From contig JAXGPX010000003.1 in assembly GCA_040766745.1 (NCBI GenBank), forward strand, positions 62,001 to 126,000: 64,000 bases of DNA, read 5' to 3'. Source of the DNA: JAXGPX01 sp040766745 (GTDB lineage Bacteria; Bacillota; Sulfobacillia; Fermentithermobacillales; Fermentithermobacillaceae). The notes beneath the pieces were generated by a model, which saw only the letters and a program-made list of their open reading frames with translations, ran no database searches and was not told the origin of the DNA. The position numbers and the translations under genes are program-made. Shown in pieces: positions 19,467 through 28,023 of this stretch (within the stretch, counting starts at the first letter, position 1; every line of letters begins with the position of its first letter).

Positions 19467-20284
19467 TACTTGACACCTCCTGCACGTTCCTTCTGATCAC
19501 GCGTAGTTAAGTAGCCAATGTTGCCCAGGATAACCAGGGAGATGATCCACAAATGCCCCAGTGATTGGGCGTCCATTCCCGCAATACCCTTACCAGGTAC
19601 TTTCGCCATAAACTCATATTCGGCCGCCCCGCTCATCCCGGCAACCATGCCTGAAAGCTGGCCTGAAGAGAAGAACTGCTGGGTGGATGCTAACACTACA
19701 GCGGCTATGCACGCCACCACTTTAATACCGTGGGGATCTCCTACGTGGGCGCAAAGCATCCGGGCCATATCTCCGCCACTGATACTTATAACAAGCTTAA
19801 AAGACTTTATGTCAGATATAGAGTCCCACAACTCAGACTGAGGGACCTGTCCGTAAATGCTCTTGAAGTCTTGCCCCATTGCCGCATATAGGGTTTCATC
19901 ACCGGCCATGAAAGGCAAGGCCACAAAATCTATACCATCCTTATATCCCAAATCGGTTAGAAGGCTAACGTATCTGTCCACATATCGAGGTGTTTCCGGG
20001 TGACAAGATGCGATAACCATCTTAACCTGCTTGCTGACAAGATGTCGTAGCACAGCAATAGTCTGAGGCTCAAGTTCAGCTTGAGTGCTTGGGAAAATCG
20101 AGGTAGCAATGAGGACTGTCTCACCCGGTGCCACAGCATCAATTGTCTCAAAAGCCGCTTTAGCCTCACGACTCAGTTTGACCGGAAAACCTATGGGCTT
20201 AATTAACGGTATTGCAATAACCAAAATCATAACTGCATATATTAGTCTGCTGTCGAGTTTCTGTAACCGCTCCCCGAACCTCAT
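19466..20284 (-). CDS. Module A protein 3: membrane-anchored protein with an alpha/beta soluble domain
   Basis: The 272-residue protein has one N-terminal helix (about 13-32, ending in IKPIGFPV), a soluble alpha/beta region (about 40-215) and a C-terminal helix after GMDAQSLGHL. The soluble part has alternating strands such as GETVLIATSIF and VKMVIASCHP, like a Rossmann-type fold, but no nucleotide-binding motif is clear. The segments K-P-I/W-G-F/L-P, G-A-A-E-Y-E-F and A-G-M-D-A-Q-S are shared with the module B and C counterparts. It overlaps protein 2 by four bases (ATGA). The function is unknown. Confidence 0.8.
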   Translation of the reverse strand: MRFGERLQKLDSRLIYAVMILVIAIPLIKPIGFPVKLSREAKAAFETIDAVAPGETVLIATSIFPSTQAELEPQTIAVLRHLVSKQVKMVIASCHPETPRYVDRYVSLLTDLGYKDGIDFVALPFMAGDETLYAAMGQDFKSIYGQVPQSELWDSISDIKSFKLVISISGGDMARMLCAHVGDPHGIKVVACIAAVVLASTQQFFSSGQLSGMVAGMSGAAEYEFMAKVPGKGIAGMDAQSLGHLWIISLVILGNIGYLTTRDQKERAGGVK

Positions 20285-20913
20285 GAGCCGCTACCCCCTT
20301 TGTAGCCACGTTCAAGGCCTGCAATTACCCTTAGGCCAACACCTATCATTCCTAACGCCGCACTCATGCTGAGGCTCCTCATCACTGCAGATGTGGGCAC
20401 ATTCATGATCCAATCGGCTATGCCAGGAAAGCCACTCCAAATTGCGTATCCAACCCCTACCTTGCCCAACATCACAAGTACGCCTGCCGACAGCAAGACA
20501 AACGCCTGGGGATTGCGTACGTTAAAAGCACGGTAGCAACCAGTCGCGAGCCAAAATGCATTCAAGGAGAAAATCGTCGCCTGAATGGGCACATACGCTG
20601 CATCATAGACAAAAGTGTAGATGGGGTGTTTTGGCCCCATAAACACTCCGATTAGTATGTACCCTACCAGGGCTGCTATTAGTACATAACTGTACTGCCA
20701 GGCGTCACGTTTGAAACGGATCTTGTTAAGAGACACCCTGAGCAAGTTGCCTGAACCAAGAACCATGGCAAACGCGGCAAGAAACACCGACCAGTTGAGA
20801 AACCATGTGGAAAGCCCCTTGAGGAAAGGAACATCCAGAAACTTATCTAACAAGACTACAGCGCCTGCAATGGTAGTTAACCACTTGGGCAAGTCTGTCT
20901 TGAGCCATTTCAT
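20281..20913 (-). CDS. Module A protein 2: polytopic membrane protein of unknown function
   Basis: The 210-residue protein has about six hydrophobic segments and a conserved C-terminal half with AFNVRNPQA, VMLGKVGVG, a W-I-M-N-V-P stretch and LRVIAGLERGYKGG. Its module B and C counterparts read AFRARSFEA/VMLGRAPIGE/LRIILGIDRGYLGG and AFRAKTRDA/VLLGRAPLGE/IRILFGLERPY. It is the most divergent of the three at the LGR-A-P motif. It follows protein 1 by 20 bp and overlaps protein 3 by four bases. The function is unknown. Confidence 0.78.
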   Translation of the reverse strand: MKWLKTDLPKWLTTIAGAVVLLDKFLDVPFLKGLSTWFLNWSVFLAAFAMVLGSGNLLRVSLNKIRFKRDAWQYSYVLIAALVGYILIGVFMGPKHPIYTFVYDAAYVPIQATIFSLNAFWLATGCYRAFNVRNPQAFVLLSAGVLVMLGKVGVGYAIWSGFPGIADWIMNVPTSAVMRSLSMSAALGMIGVGLRVIAGLERGYKGGSGS

Positions 20914-20933
20914 CTCTATCCGCCTCCTTGGAT

Positions 20934-21695
20934 CTAAAACTTGAGAATATCGGCGATAACTGTGTTTCCAAAAGTGCTTAGAATAGTGCCCAGGAGAGTG
21001 GCCCCTATGACGAATATCTTGCCGAAATCCTGTGCAGCAATAGTGGCCATTTTGCTCGGTTCACGGGTTACGTAGGCTCCTGCGGCAAATAGCTCGTCAC
21101 CAATAAGTGTGTAGTCACATGTTGCCACCAGGAACGGCACCTGAGCTATCTGAGATGAACCGCCTATCTGTATGGCGCCTATCTTGTGACCTACCTCACC
21201 GAGCATCATCGACTCACCGTAAATATGGCCAAGCATGATGTTGGCTCCGGGTCTTTCGCGTGTAAAGATACCGTAGATTCCTGCTGTATAAGCGCTCACA
21301 AGATCAGAGAAAAATCTGATATTGTCTTGCTTGAATTCCTGCCCTGCCCCAGCCATTTTGTATGCCGAACTGACCAGTTCTTCAGTAATAGCGTGGACCT
21401 CAGGACGGGCAGTGCTAACTATGATACCAGTCCCTGTCTCTGCACACTTTGTGGCAGTATAGTTCAGTACCTCGAATGATGACATGATGGCGCTGTTGTA
21501 CTCGCCTCTACCGAATGTGTAATGTACCGGCCTGCCCATTTCTGTACAGCGGCCCACTGCATCGTCGATAGCGTCGAGACCGGCAATAGGCCGGATATCA
21601 AGGGGTTCCCCTCGCTTGCACCGGGTGTAGTAAATCAGATAGACAAGAAAAAAGACAACGCAGAACGCCAATTTGAATACGTTACCTGGAATCAT
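20934..21695 (-). CDS. Module A protein 1 (DUF6754-like membrane protein)
   Basis: The 253-residue protein has an N-terminal helix (about 7-24), a soluble region with IAGLDAIDDAVGRCTEMGRP at 37-56, and a strongly conserved ATCDYTLIGDELFAAGAYVTREP segment around 191-213, followed by a C-terminal helix (about 226-245). I recall this type of protein as DUF6754; no function is established. Counterparts in modules B and C keep GLDAI, GR-x-TE, CDY-x-LIGDE and the following A-Y. AAGGGGG precedes the ATG. It opens module A, 37 bp after the M20 gene in the same operon. Confidence 0.8.
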   Translation of the reverse strand: MIPGNVFKLAFCVVFFLVYLIYYTRCKRGEPLDIRPIAGLDAIDDAVGRCTEMGRPVHYTFGRGEYNSAIMSSFEVLNYTATKCAETGTGIIVSTARPEVHAITEELVSSAYKMAGAGQEFKQDNIRFFSDLVSAYTAGIYGIFTRERPGANIMLGHIYGESMMLGEVGHKIGAIQIGGSSQIAQVPFLVATCDYTLIGDELFAAGAYVTREPSKMATIAAQDFGKIFVIGATLLGTILSTFGNTVIADILKF

Positions 21696-21732
21696 CCTAA
21701 GTTACCCCCTTCTGAATTCAGTTGATATTACT

Positions 21733-23079
21733 TCAGCTCGAGTAAGAACCGAGAATCTCTTGCCATGCCCTGATGTACGTCTCTTTTGTATACACCGGCT
21801 TATACTTCTCTTTTATCTCAACAGCCAAAGCTGCATCGTCCCACAAAAGGTCAATTACTGTCATGGCCATTGCCTTTGCAGGCATGACATAAGCAAGTTC
21901 CTTATCAGCGATTCGATAGTCAGCCTCGTGGATACGTCCTTCAACACCGCCTGCACGCTGGTGGACAGCAGGCATTAAGTGCGAGATATCCCCCATATCG
22001 GTACAACCTGCAACGTGCCTCTGAATTCCTACTGCGCCCTTGCCCACAAGAGCCTCTGAGTTCTTTAAAAAGGCCTCATCAAGGGTAGGCTCGGTAATGC
22101 GAGGTAAATAGCCTGCCATGGTCTCGATCTCAACCTCAGCACCTACAGCCAGTGCCCCGGCTTTTAGTGAACGATCCACTTTCCTGGCTGCATCAACCAG
22201 GGCCTCTACCCTCTTACTTCTGATAAAGATCTCTACCTGAATGTCAGCCGGGACAACACTGGGCAGGCCGCCTTTGGTAATGAAGGCGTGGACACGTACC
22301 ATATCTTCATCTCTGAAGGTTTCCCTGTTTGCATTGATAGCCATAAGTGCAAGATTGGCGGCGTTTAGCGCATTTATGCCTTCGTGAGGAGCAATGCCTG
22401 GATGAGCCTCTTTGCCTATGAACTTAGCACGTTTCCGCAACGAGCCTATGTGGCCTCCTCCAACACCCATCTTGAATTCTTTGCCGGTTACAGCCCCTTC
22501 CATAATGGCAGGGCTCATTGGGCCTGTATGAACCATCATGGCCATGTCTACACCGTCGAGAGCCCCCTCGACGATAAACTGCTGTTTCCCGCCGGCCAGC
22601 TTGATTTTCCCTTCTTGCATCAATTTACTAAGGTGTCCAGGATCGGAACCCTCTTCTGCAGGTACTGCCAAAAGGGCAACGTCACCGCCGAGAAAAGCCA
22701 TAGCACCTGAATCTGCAAGTCCCATAGCTGCGCCTAGCATTGATGCTATTTGGGCATTATGGCCACAACAATGGGCAGCACCTGTCTCAGGATCTGCGTC
22801 AGGATGATCCCGGCATATAACTGCGTCCAGTTCCCCCATTATTCCTACTGTCACGCGGCTCTGGGCCCCTTTCATACGGGCCTTTATGCCGGTTATGGCT
22901 ATACCCTTTTCATGTTCAAGCCCCATTTCACTGAGCTTGTCTGAAACCTTCTGGGATGTACGAGTTTCCCTATAGGCAAGCTCCGGATGGGCGAATATGT
23001 CCTCGCCGAATGCTATGATCTCATCTTTTCGCGCATCTATAGCTGCACAGACCGCCTTCTTGCATTCCTCTTTGTTCAA
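21733..23079 (-). CDS. M20-family amidohydrolase/peptidase
   Basis: The 448-residue metallohydrolase has the M20 metal-site motifs GELDAV, CCGHNAQ and PAEEG, a dimerisation domain (about residues 205-330), and a C-terminal CTDMGDISHLMP segment that supplies the last metal ligand region. Relatives such as AbgB and aminoacylases remove N-acyl groups or split small amides, so it probably releases an amino acid from an N-substituted form in the cytoplasm. The start codon is TTG after AAGGGGG. It lies between UroD-like copy B and module A in one operon. With the CyuA-like gene downstream, this fits a pathway for a conjugated amino acid. Confidence 0.87.
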   Translation of the reverse strand: MNKEECKKAVCAAIDARKDEIIAFGEDIFAHPELAYRETRTSQKVSDKLSEMGLEHEKGIAITGIKARMKGAQSRVTVGIMGELDAVICRDHPDADPETGAAHCCGHNAQIASMLGAAMGLADSGAMAFLGGDVALLAVPAEEGSDPGHLSKLMQEGKIKLAGGKQQFIVEGALDGVDMAMMVHTGPMSPAIMEGAVTGKEFKMGVGGGHIGSLRKRAKFIGKEAHPGIAPHEGINALNAANLALMAINANRETFRDEDMVRVHAFITKGGLPSVVPADIQVEIFIRSKRVEALVDAARKVDRSLKAGALAVGAEVEIETMAGYLPRITEPTLDEAFLKNSEALVGKGAVGIQRHVAGCTDMGDISHLMPAVHQRAGGVEGRIHEADYRIADKELAYVMPAKAMAMTVIDLLWDDAALAVEIKEKYKPVYTKETYIRAWQEILGSYSS

Positions 23080-23136
23080 GATGCCTAACCCCCTTTATCA
23101 ATCACTGGCTTGAACAGGCTCGATCTCGCCACAAGC

Positions 23137-24129
23137 TCACTTTCCTGTGCCGCAAGCTTCCTCTAGAGCCTTGCGAACAGCATGTATATTCTCGAGAGGT
23201 ATATCCGGGGGAGTCACACACCCAGGTGTCAATATCAAGGGGCACTCGCCGGCATCCTTAACCGCCTTGAAAACCTCATCTCTAATAGCCGAGTCCGGGC
23301 CTCTATATAACGGGCCTTCTTCATTGAGTCCGCCCATCAAGCACCGCTTGGTGCTGCCTCTGTACTCTGCCAGAGACGGTCCAACGCGTTTGTCGTGCCA
23401 ATTCAGAACATGCACATCATACTTTTCTCCCAACTCAACCATTGGGTTGTTTCCATGAAGGTGCAATATGTTGAACCATGCATCTTGAGCGGCTGCAAGA
23501 ACCTTCTGGTCATACGGAACTCCGAACTCTTCGTACTCGGTGGTTGTAGTCATTTCTGTAGTAGCAAGCTGGGTAGCAAAGAACAAGCCATCGGCTCCTG
23601 CATCAATCGCCTGCCGCACAAATTCTGCTGTTACATCTGCAATAACACCAAGTCCCTGGTGAACCTTATCTGCATTAGTGCGCATATGTTCTTTCAGAAC
23701 CGGCCTCGCCATTTTGATAGCAGTAGTCAGAGGGCTAAAAACAGTCTGGAGAACCACAATTTCACCATCTGCCATATCTTTGATGATCCTCAAAGCTTCA
23801 TTTGCCTGACCAAAAGCTCCTTTGCCCGGATCAATATGGCCAAGTTCAGCCCAGTCTGAAGGTGACTGTACTGCAAACGTCTCAACTTCAGCTATGCGCA
23901 CACCGTCATCAAACATTTTGATCTTGTTGCCCCAATCAATGGTTGAATACAATCCGTTGGGCATGAGTTTGACAAAATCAAAATCCATTTCTTTGTATAG
24001 GCTGTATTGAATCTCAGCGAGTTTCCTGGGGTCAAAGTCTATCAAAGTACTGTGAAACCATACTGAATAGGGAATCCTGTCGGCCTTTCGGCCTGCCAAC
24101 ACACTTTTCAGCCTGTCCTTCTTGCTCAT
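23137..24129 (-). CDS. UroD-like protein, copy B
   Basis: The 330-residue protein is a paralogue of the UroD-like protein at 17755-18774: similar N-terminus (KKDRLKSVLAGRKADRIP), FDFVKLMPNGLYSTIDWG, HLHG, LNWHD and TPGCVTPPD. His and Cys in these places bind zinc in MtaA-type methyltransferases. It is the first gene of the long operon; the ATG lies after AAAGGTGATCGGAAATA. The promoter and GntR-type palindromes lie about 110 bp upstream. Two UroD-like paralogues in one operon suggest that both are needed, perhaps as a heteromeric enzyme or for consecutive steps; that is inference. Confidence 0.83.
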   Translation of the reverse strand: MSKKDRLKSVLAGRKADRIPYSVWFHSTLIDFDPRKLAEIQYSLYKEMDFDFVKLMPNGLYSTIDWGNKIKMFDDGVRIAEVETFAVQSPSDWAELGHIDPGKGAFGQANEALRIIKDMADGEIVVLQTVFSPLTTAIKMARPVLKEHMRTNADKVHQGLGVIADVTAEFVRQAIDAGADGLFFATQLATTEMTTTTEYEEFGVPYDQKVLAAAQDAWFNILHLHGNNPMVELGEKYDVHVLNWHDKRVGPSLAEYRGSTKRCLMGGLNEEGPLYRGPDSAIRDEVFKAVKDAGECPLILTPGCVTPPDIPLENIHAVRKALEEACGTGK

Positions 24130-24216
24130 TATTTCCGATCACCTTTCCATTGTTGAATGCGTCTCATAAAGTAATTGGAGTTGCCGCCCCCTTTCTCCAT
24201 CACGCTTGGCTCCTTG

Positions 24217-24268
24217 TGTATACATCTTGTGTCCCATCTTGTATACAAGTTAGGATACTTAACTTCAA
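24217..24268 (-). promoter_or_regulatory. Promoter with GntR-type operators for the UroD/M20/module A operon
   Basis: On the minus strand a -35-like TTGAAG (24263-24268) is followed, after exactly 17 bp, by TATACA (24240-24245). The -10 lies inside a perfect 12-bp palindrome CTTGTATACAAG (24238-24249). A second, weaker copy TGTATACA (24217-24224) has its centre 23 bp away, about two helix turns. Palindromes of the type TTGTATACAA are common operators of FadR-type GntR repressors, and such a regulator is the last gene of this operon. Confidence 0.6.
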
Positions 24269-24394
24269 TTCGACATGCATTCTCAATTTCCTTCTGACTT
24301 TGAGCAAATCTGTAACATAACGAAGGTTATTTGGGCCATTAGTGATGATTTTCGTCATCATACGATAAGCAGGGTAAATATGTTCGATTAGCAG

Positions 24395-24440
24395 AAACTC
24401 AAAGGGCTCCCCCGAACAAACCGGGGAAGCCCTTGAGTTT
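24395..24440. terminator. Strong hairpin between module B and the module A operon
   Basis: AAACTCAA-GGGCT-CCCCG pairs with CGGGG-AGCCC-TTGAGTTT with one bulge and one mismatch, giving about 18 paired bases and a seven-base loop. It lies 65 bp after the module B stop on the minus strand, so it most likely ends that transcript. The T-tract on the minus strand is short (TTT). Confidence 0.6.
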
Positions 24441-24504
24441 CAACTGACAACGCACTATGACTGCAATCAGACCTCTAGCAGTAATTGTGTGGATCAGGAC
24501 ATAA

Positions 24505-25104
24505 TTACTTTATGAGTTTTATCCACTGTCCAAAAAGCAGCTGCATTGTCCCGATAGAGAGTGAAATACGCCCCATAATACCATTTCCAAAGGCCGCTCC
24601 AAAGGTAACCATCAGTACCCATCTTCCTATGTTTGAACTAACTGAAAGTGCCCGGTTCTTTGGAAAGGTAAAGAAGAAATATGTAAGCACAGCGATGGTG
24701 CCGAGTACCACTACAATATTATTCACTGAATTTAGCGGCACCATTGTAGCCTGCAATTGTTTGATGAACTGCTGGTGAACAGCACCTCGAAGCGCTACAG
24801 CAGCGCCCATACCAACTATAAAAGCAAGAGGCACCCTTGATGCCCACCTGGTTGACTTAGAAAACCTGCCGAACAGCATAAGGCCCATTATGACGGGGAT
24901 TATCAGATATAGCTGGCCATTTTTCGTAATAGGGTTCCATGCCTTGTCTACAATGTTGCCGTAACCCATAACAAGATAATAGCCTGCGCCTAACCCAACG
25001 AATATGTGTTCAACGGCCCGAAAGACCTTATTTTCTTTCCATAGGAATGAATAAGCCGCTAAAGTAAGTAACGCAGATACCCATATTCCAATATCAGTGC
25101 TCAT
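24505..25104 (-). CDS. Module B protein 4: six-helix membrane protein
   Basis: This is the counterpart of the module A and C fourth proteins: six hydrophobic helices (about 7-22, 32-52, 64-80, 88-105, 126-146, 160-180 of 199 residues), SRVPLAFIVGMGAAVAL, and the C-terminal FGAAFGNGIMGRISLSIGTMQLLFGQWIKL segment. AGGGAG eight bases before the ATG at 25104 sets the start. An upstream in-frame ATG at 25122 overlapping the previous stop is the alternative. The function is unknown. Confidence 0.8.
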   Translation of the reverse strand: MSTDIGIWVSALLTLAAYSFLWKENKVFRAVEHIFVGLGAGYYLVMGYGNIVDKAWNPITKNGQLYLIIPVIMGLMLFGRFSKSTRWASRVPLAFIVGMGAAVALRGAVHQQFIKQLQATMVPLNSVNNIVVVLGTIAVLTYFFFTFPKNRALSVSSNIGRWVLMVTFGAAFGNGIMGRISLSIGTMQLLFGQWIKLIK

Positions 25105-25118
25105 GACTACATCTCCCT

Positions 25119-25931
25119 TCATTGGACTTGCCCACGAGACCTCTTCTCAATGATGTAGGCGACGTTACCCAAGATGATGAACGTAATGAAAAGCAAGTGT
25201 CCCAGACTCTGTGCGTCCATCGCAGCAACAGCCAATCCCGGTTCTTGTATCTTAAGTTCGTATTCTGCACCGCTGCGCATACCAACGAGAAGCCCCATCA
25301 ACTGCCCGGATTGAACAAACGCCTCCTGTGCAGGCCCAAGTACAGTAATTACGCCACCTATAATAGGTACTCCAAGAGGGCCCGCCTGCCGGATCCACTC
25401 TGCTGTAACTGAGTCGGAGAAATATATCAGGAGCTGGATGTCCTTGCCGCTTTCAATCCCGTCCAAAATCGGCAATCCCGCCGAAGAGTTTCCGTAGAAG
25501 TCAGTAGGGCACGCCTTTTGGGGGTCACGTATGAACACACCCATTGCAGTCTCGCCGCCGGCCAAATGGCCAAGGTTACAATAATCCTCACCATATACCT
25601 TACCCGCCGCCTCATATATGCGGAATACGTTGTCTGCAATCATGGGCCCCTCAGGCTTAAAAGAAATTCCGATAATTCGCGCACCCTTTTTACTAAGATG
25701 CTTCACAATCGAAACAGCCTGCGACTCGAGTTCAGCTTTTGAACCTGGGCCATAACCGATATCCAGGACGACTGTATCACCGGGTGATAGCTTCTCAATT
25801 TCAGAATATACTTTTTCTGTATAATCGCCTATTGATATTGGCAAGCCAATGGGTTTGACCAACGGCCCTACGAGAACAACGGCTAGCAAAACATAGAGAA
25901 TGCGCCGGTCTATATTTCCAAACTGTCTCAT
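25119..25931 (-). CDS. Module B protein 3: membrane-anchored alpha/beta protein
   Basis: The 270-residue protein has an N-terminal helix ending in VKPIGLPISIG, a soluble domain with GDTVVLDIGYGPGSKAELESQAV and a nearby GARIIGISF strand, and a C-terminal helix after AMDAQSLGHLL. A GAEYELK segment precedes it. It shares these with the module A (19466-20284) and C (37781-38653) proteins. The GYGPGS loop resembles a phosphate-binding turn but is not conserved in all copies. The function is unknown. Confidence 0.8.
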   Translation of the reverse strand: MRQFGNIDRRILYVLLAVVLVGPLVKPIGLPISIGDYTEKVYSEIEKLSPGDTVVLDIGYGPGSKAELESQAVSIVKHLSKKGARIIGISFKPEGPMIADNVFRIYEAAGKVYGEDYCNLGHLAGGETAMGVFIRDPQKACPTDFYGNSSAGLPILDGIESGKDIQLLIYFSDSVTAEWIRQAGPLGVPIIGGVITVLGPAQEAFVQSGQLMGLLVGMRSGAEYELKIQEPGLAVAAMDAQSLGHLLFITFIILGNVAYIIEKRSRGQVQ

Positions 25932-25943
25932 CTCAACACCCTC

Positions 25944-26570
25944 CTATTCTTGCCCTCCAAGATATCCGCGGTCGATGCCAAGGATTATCCTGAGCCCGGA
26001 GCCGACAGTGCCAACAGCCGCTCCAATCAATACGCCGCGGCTTCCGGCAACGTTCGGGCACTGCATAATCCAGTTGGCCAAGGCGGGAAACTGACTCCAG
26101 ATTACCTCTCCAATCGGTGCCCGCCCTAGCATGACTATGCACCCTGCAACCAGCAGTGCGGTGGCCTCGAATGATCGGGCTCGGAAGGCACGGTATGCCG
26201 CTGATAGCAAGTAGAAAGCTATCATGGAATAAAAAGCCGCCCCCAACGGAGTTATCATGTTCTCGAAGATGAACTTGAAAGTAGATGACTGACGGCTTAT
26301 AAGGCCTGATATTACTGCCACGGCTAAAGCAATAAGAAGAAGGACACTATTGTACCACTCACCACGCCGCTCAATAATTCGGCCTGTGTGGGTTTTAACC
26401 AGGCCTACTGCAGCCAGCCCAAGGGCAAACGCGGCGATAATTACGCCCCAGTTCTGTGCCTCGATCCCCCATGCATTAAGGGTATCCGACTTGAAGAAGT
26501 ACTCAAACACCATTAGGAAACCAACTAATCCTGCTACTAGCACAGGGATTTCTCTTTTGAAACTTCTCAA
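25944..26570 (-). CDS. Module B protein 2: polytopic membrane protein
   Basis: The 208-residue protein has about six hydrophobic segments and the conserved C-terminal half AFRARSFEA, VMLGRAPIGEVIW, ANWIMQCPN and LRIILGIDRGYLGG. It is close to the module C protein at the LGRAP-x-GE motif. It lies 16 bp after protein 1 and 12 bp before protein 3, in the same order as in the other two modules. The function is unknown. Confidence 0.8.
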   Translation of the reverse strand: MRSFKREIPVLVAGLVGFLMVFEYFFKSDTLNAWGIEAQNWGVIIAAFALGLAAVGLVKTHTGRIIERRGEWYNSVLLLIALAVAVISGLISRQSSTFKFIFENMITPLGAAFYSMIAFYLLSAAYRAFRARSFEATALLVAGCIVMLGRAPIGEVIWSQFPALANWIMQCPNVAGSRGVLIGAAVGTVGSGLRIILGIDRGYLGGQE

Positions 26571-26586
26571 TCAAAACACCTCCAGG

Positions 26587-27357
26587 CTAAAGACTCAGCA
26601 ACTTGGCCAATGAATTGCTGCCAAAGGTCGCCAAAATGGCCCCAACAAGAATCAGGCATACACCCGCCAACTTCACCCAGTCCTGCCCGGCAGTACTCCC
26701 CAGCTTTACAGGGTCTTGTGCCAGATAGGCTCCTGCTACCAGCATTTCGTCTCCGATTAGTGTGTAGTCACATGCGGCTACCAGGAACGGAAGCTGAGCC
26801 ATACTTGTCATGCCGGAAATGGAAATTGCACCTGCCTGGGACGAAGCTTCTGCAACAAGCATTGCCTCTGCCATGAAGTGCCCCAGCATGAGTGTTGCTG
26901 CTGCCTTTTCTCGCTGAATGAAACCCATGCAGCTCGATGCGTAAGCCCACTGTGTCGGCGAGAAGAACTGCACTTTCTCAGGATTGAATAAGTCCCGGTT
27001 ACCTCCTTGGAGGTAACCCTCCTCCACCATTTGCAATGCGAGAGGATAAACGTTGGGCTGAGAAATACCGACTGTCATGTCAGCCTTGTTCCTTGCGACA
27101 ATGCGGGTTGCATAGCCAAGTATCTCCAAAGCCGCAAAAGTCACTGCAGCGTAGTCGCCGGTAATGTCAGCCATACCTGTCGTGTAAAATACTGGTTTGC
27201 CGGTTTCCGTAGCCCTGCCGATGGCCTCTTCGATAGCGTCAAGTCCCGCAATCCTGCGTATGCTGGGCAGCTGTTTCCGTGCCCTACTAATCCCATAGAA
27301 GATTGCAATGGCTATGAAAATAAGAGCCGCGAAACTGGTAATCTTGCCATCTTGCAC
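26587..27357 (-). CDS. Module B protein 1 (DUF6754-like membrane protein)
   Basis: The 256-residue protein has an N-terminal helix, RRIAGLDAIEEAIGRATETGKP (about residues 35-56), AACDYTLIGDEMLVAGAYLAQDP near 195-217 and a C-terminal helix. The start codon is GTG eight bases after AAGGAGG. It is the first gene of module B, which appears to be a four-gene transcript of its own: about 670 bp without genes lies upstream and a strong hairpin follows the last gene. Confidence 0.8.
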   Translation of the reverse strand: MQDGKITSFAALIFIAIAIFYGISRARKQLPSIRRIAGLDAIEEAIGRATETGKPVFYTTGMADITGDYAAVTFAALEILGYATRIVARNKADMTVGISQPNVYPLALQMVEEGYLQGGNRDLFNPEKVQFFSPTQWAYASSCMGFIQREKAAATLMLGHFMAEAMLVAEASSQAGAISISGMTSMAQLPFLVAACDYTLIGDEMLVAGAYLAQDPVKLGSTAGQDWVKLAGVCLILVGAILATFGSNSLAKLLSL

Positions 27358-28023
27358 TAAAAATACCTCCTTATCCGGTCATAGGTAGTAAAACCATTCT
27401 GTAATGATCTCTACTTACAGACTCATCTATCAACTGCTTTAGGGTCCGTAAATGCAAAGGATTCAATGATACGTAGATTGATGAATTCGCTCATCTGTGA
27501 GGTTCACGCGTAGGACCAGAAGCCGCCTGACAGATCAGGCGGTAAATGCTTGTTTCAAGTTGACTCTGCTTTGTCTCCTGGTACGATGTAGCGCTTCCTC
27601 TAGTGCTGCATTAGTGCTTGTTCACGCCAAGGGACTCAAACCAAGGGCCAATATGTGCCGGGTTCACCTCCTCACTGTTGAGGCTAGATCAGTACATACT
27701 ATGTATCTTGCAAATACCGTGCCATAGTCATGGGAAATGCTCCCAGCAGTGGGTTTACACTAAATGGTATCAATCCAGACGGCAGAGTGTTCAGAAACAT
27801 GTATTGCTTAGGTAAGCGAATTGTTCCAAATACTGAACTTAGGCGGTCGAGTATTGCCTGCAACAGAACCAACCGAATATCCATAACCTGTCATGAATAT
27901 CGAGTATACAAGCATGCCGGACCCTGGCCTGTCCAGTAGCACAGGATTGCCACCGGCGGAAACAGCACAGCTGCACTAGCTGCCCATTCAAGTACTGCGC
28001 GTTCCAGAGAATAAGGCAAATGT
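27358..28023. other. Gene-poor region upstream of module B
   Basis: No convincing gene is seen. The region should hold the module B promoter. It contains a hairpin CCGCCTGA/TCAGGCGG (27523-27530 with 27535-27542) and a near-palindrome TACATA-C-TATGTA (27693-27705). On the minus strand around 27900-28000 an open frame following the CPBP gene encodes a hydrophobic AVLEWAASAAVLFPPVAI stretch similar to one at 5740-5904. Confidence 0.4.

Noticed and set aside
27497..27939. Several short plus-strand frames upstream of module B
   Set aside because: Composition is non-coding, starts lack ribosome binding sites and no domains are recognisable.
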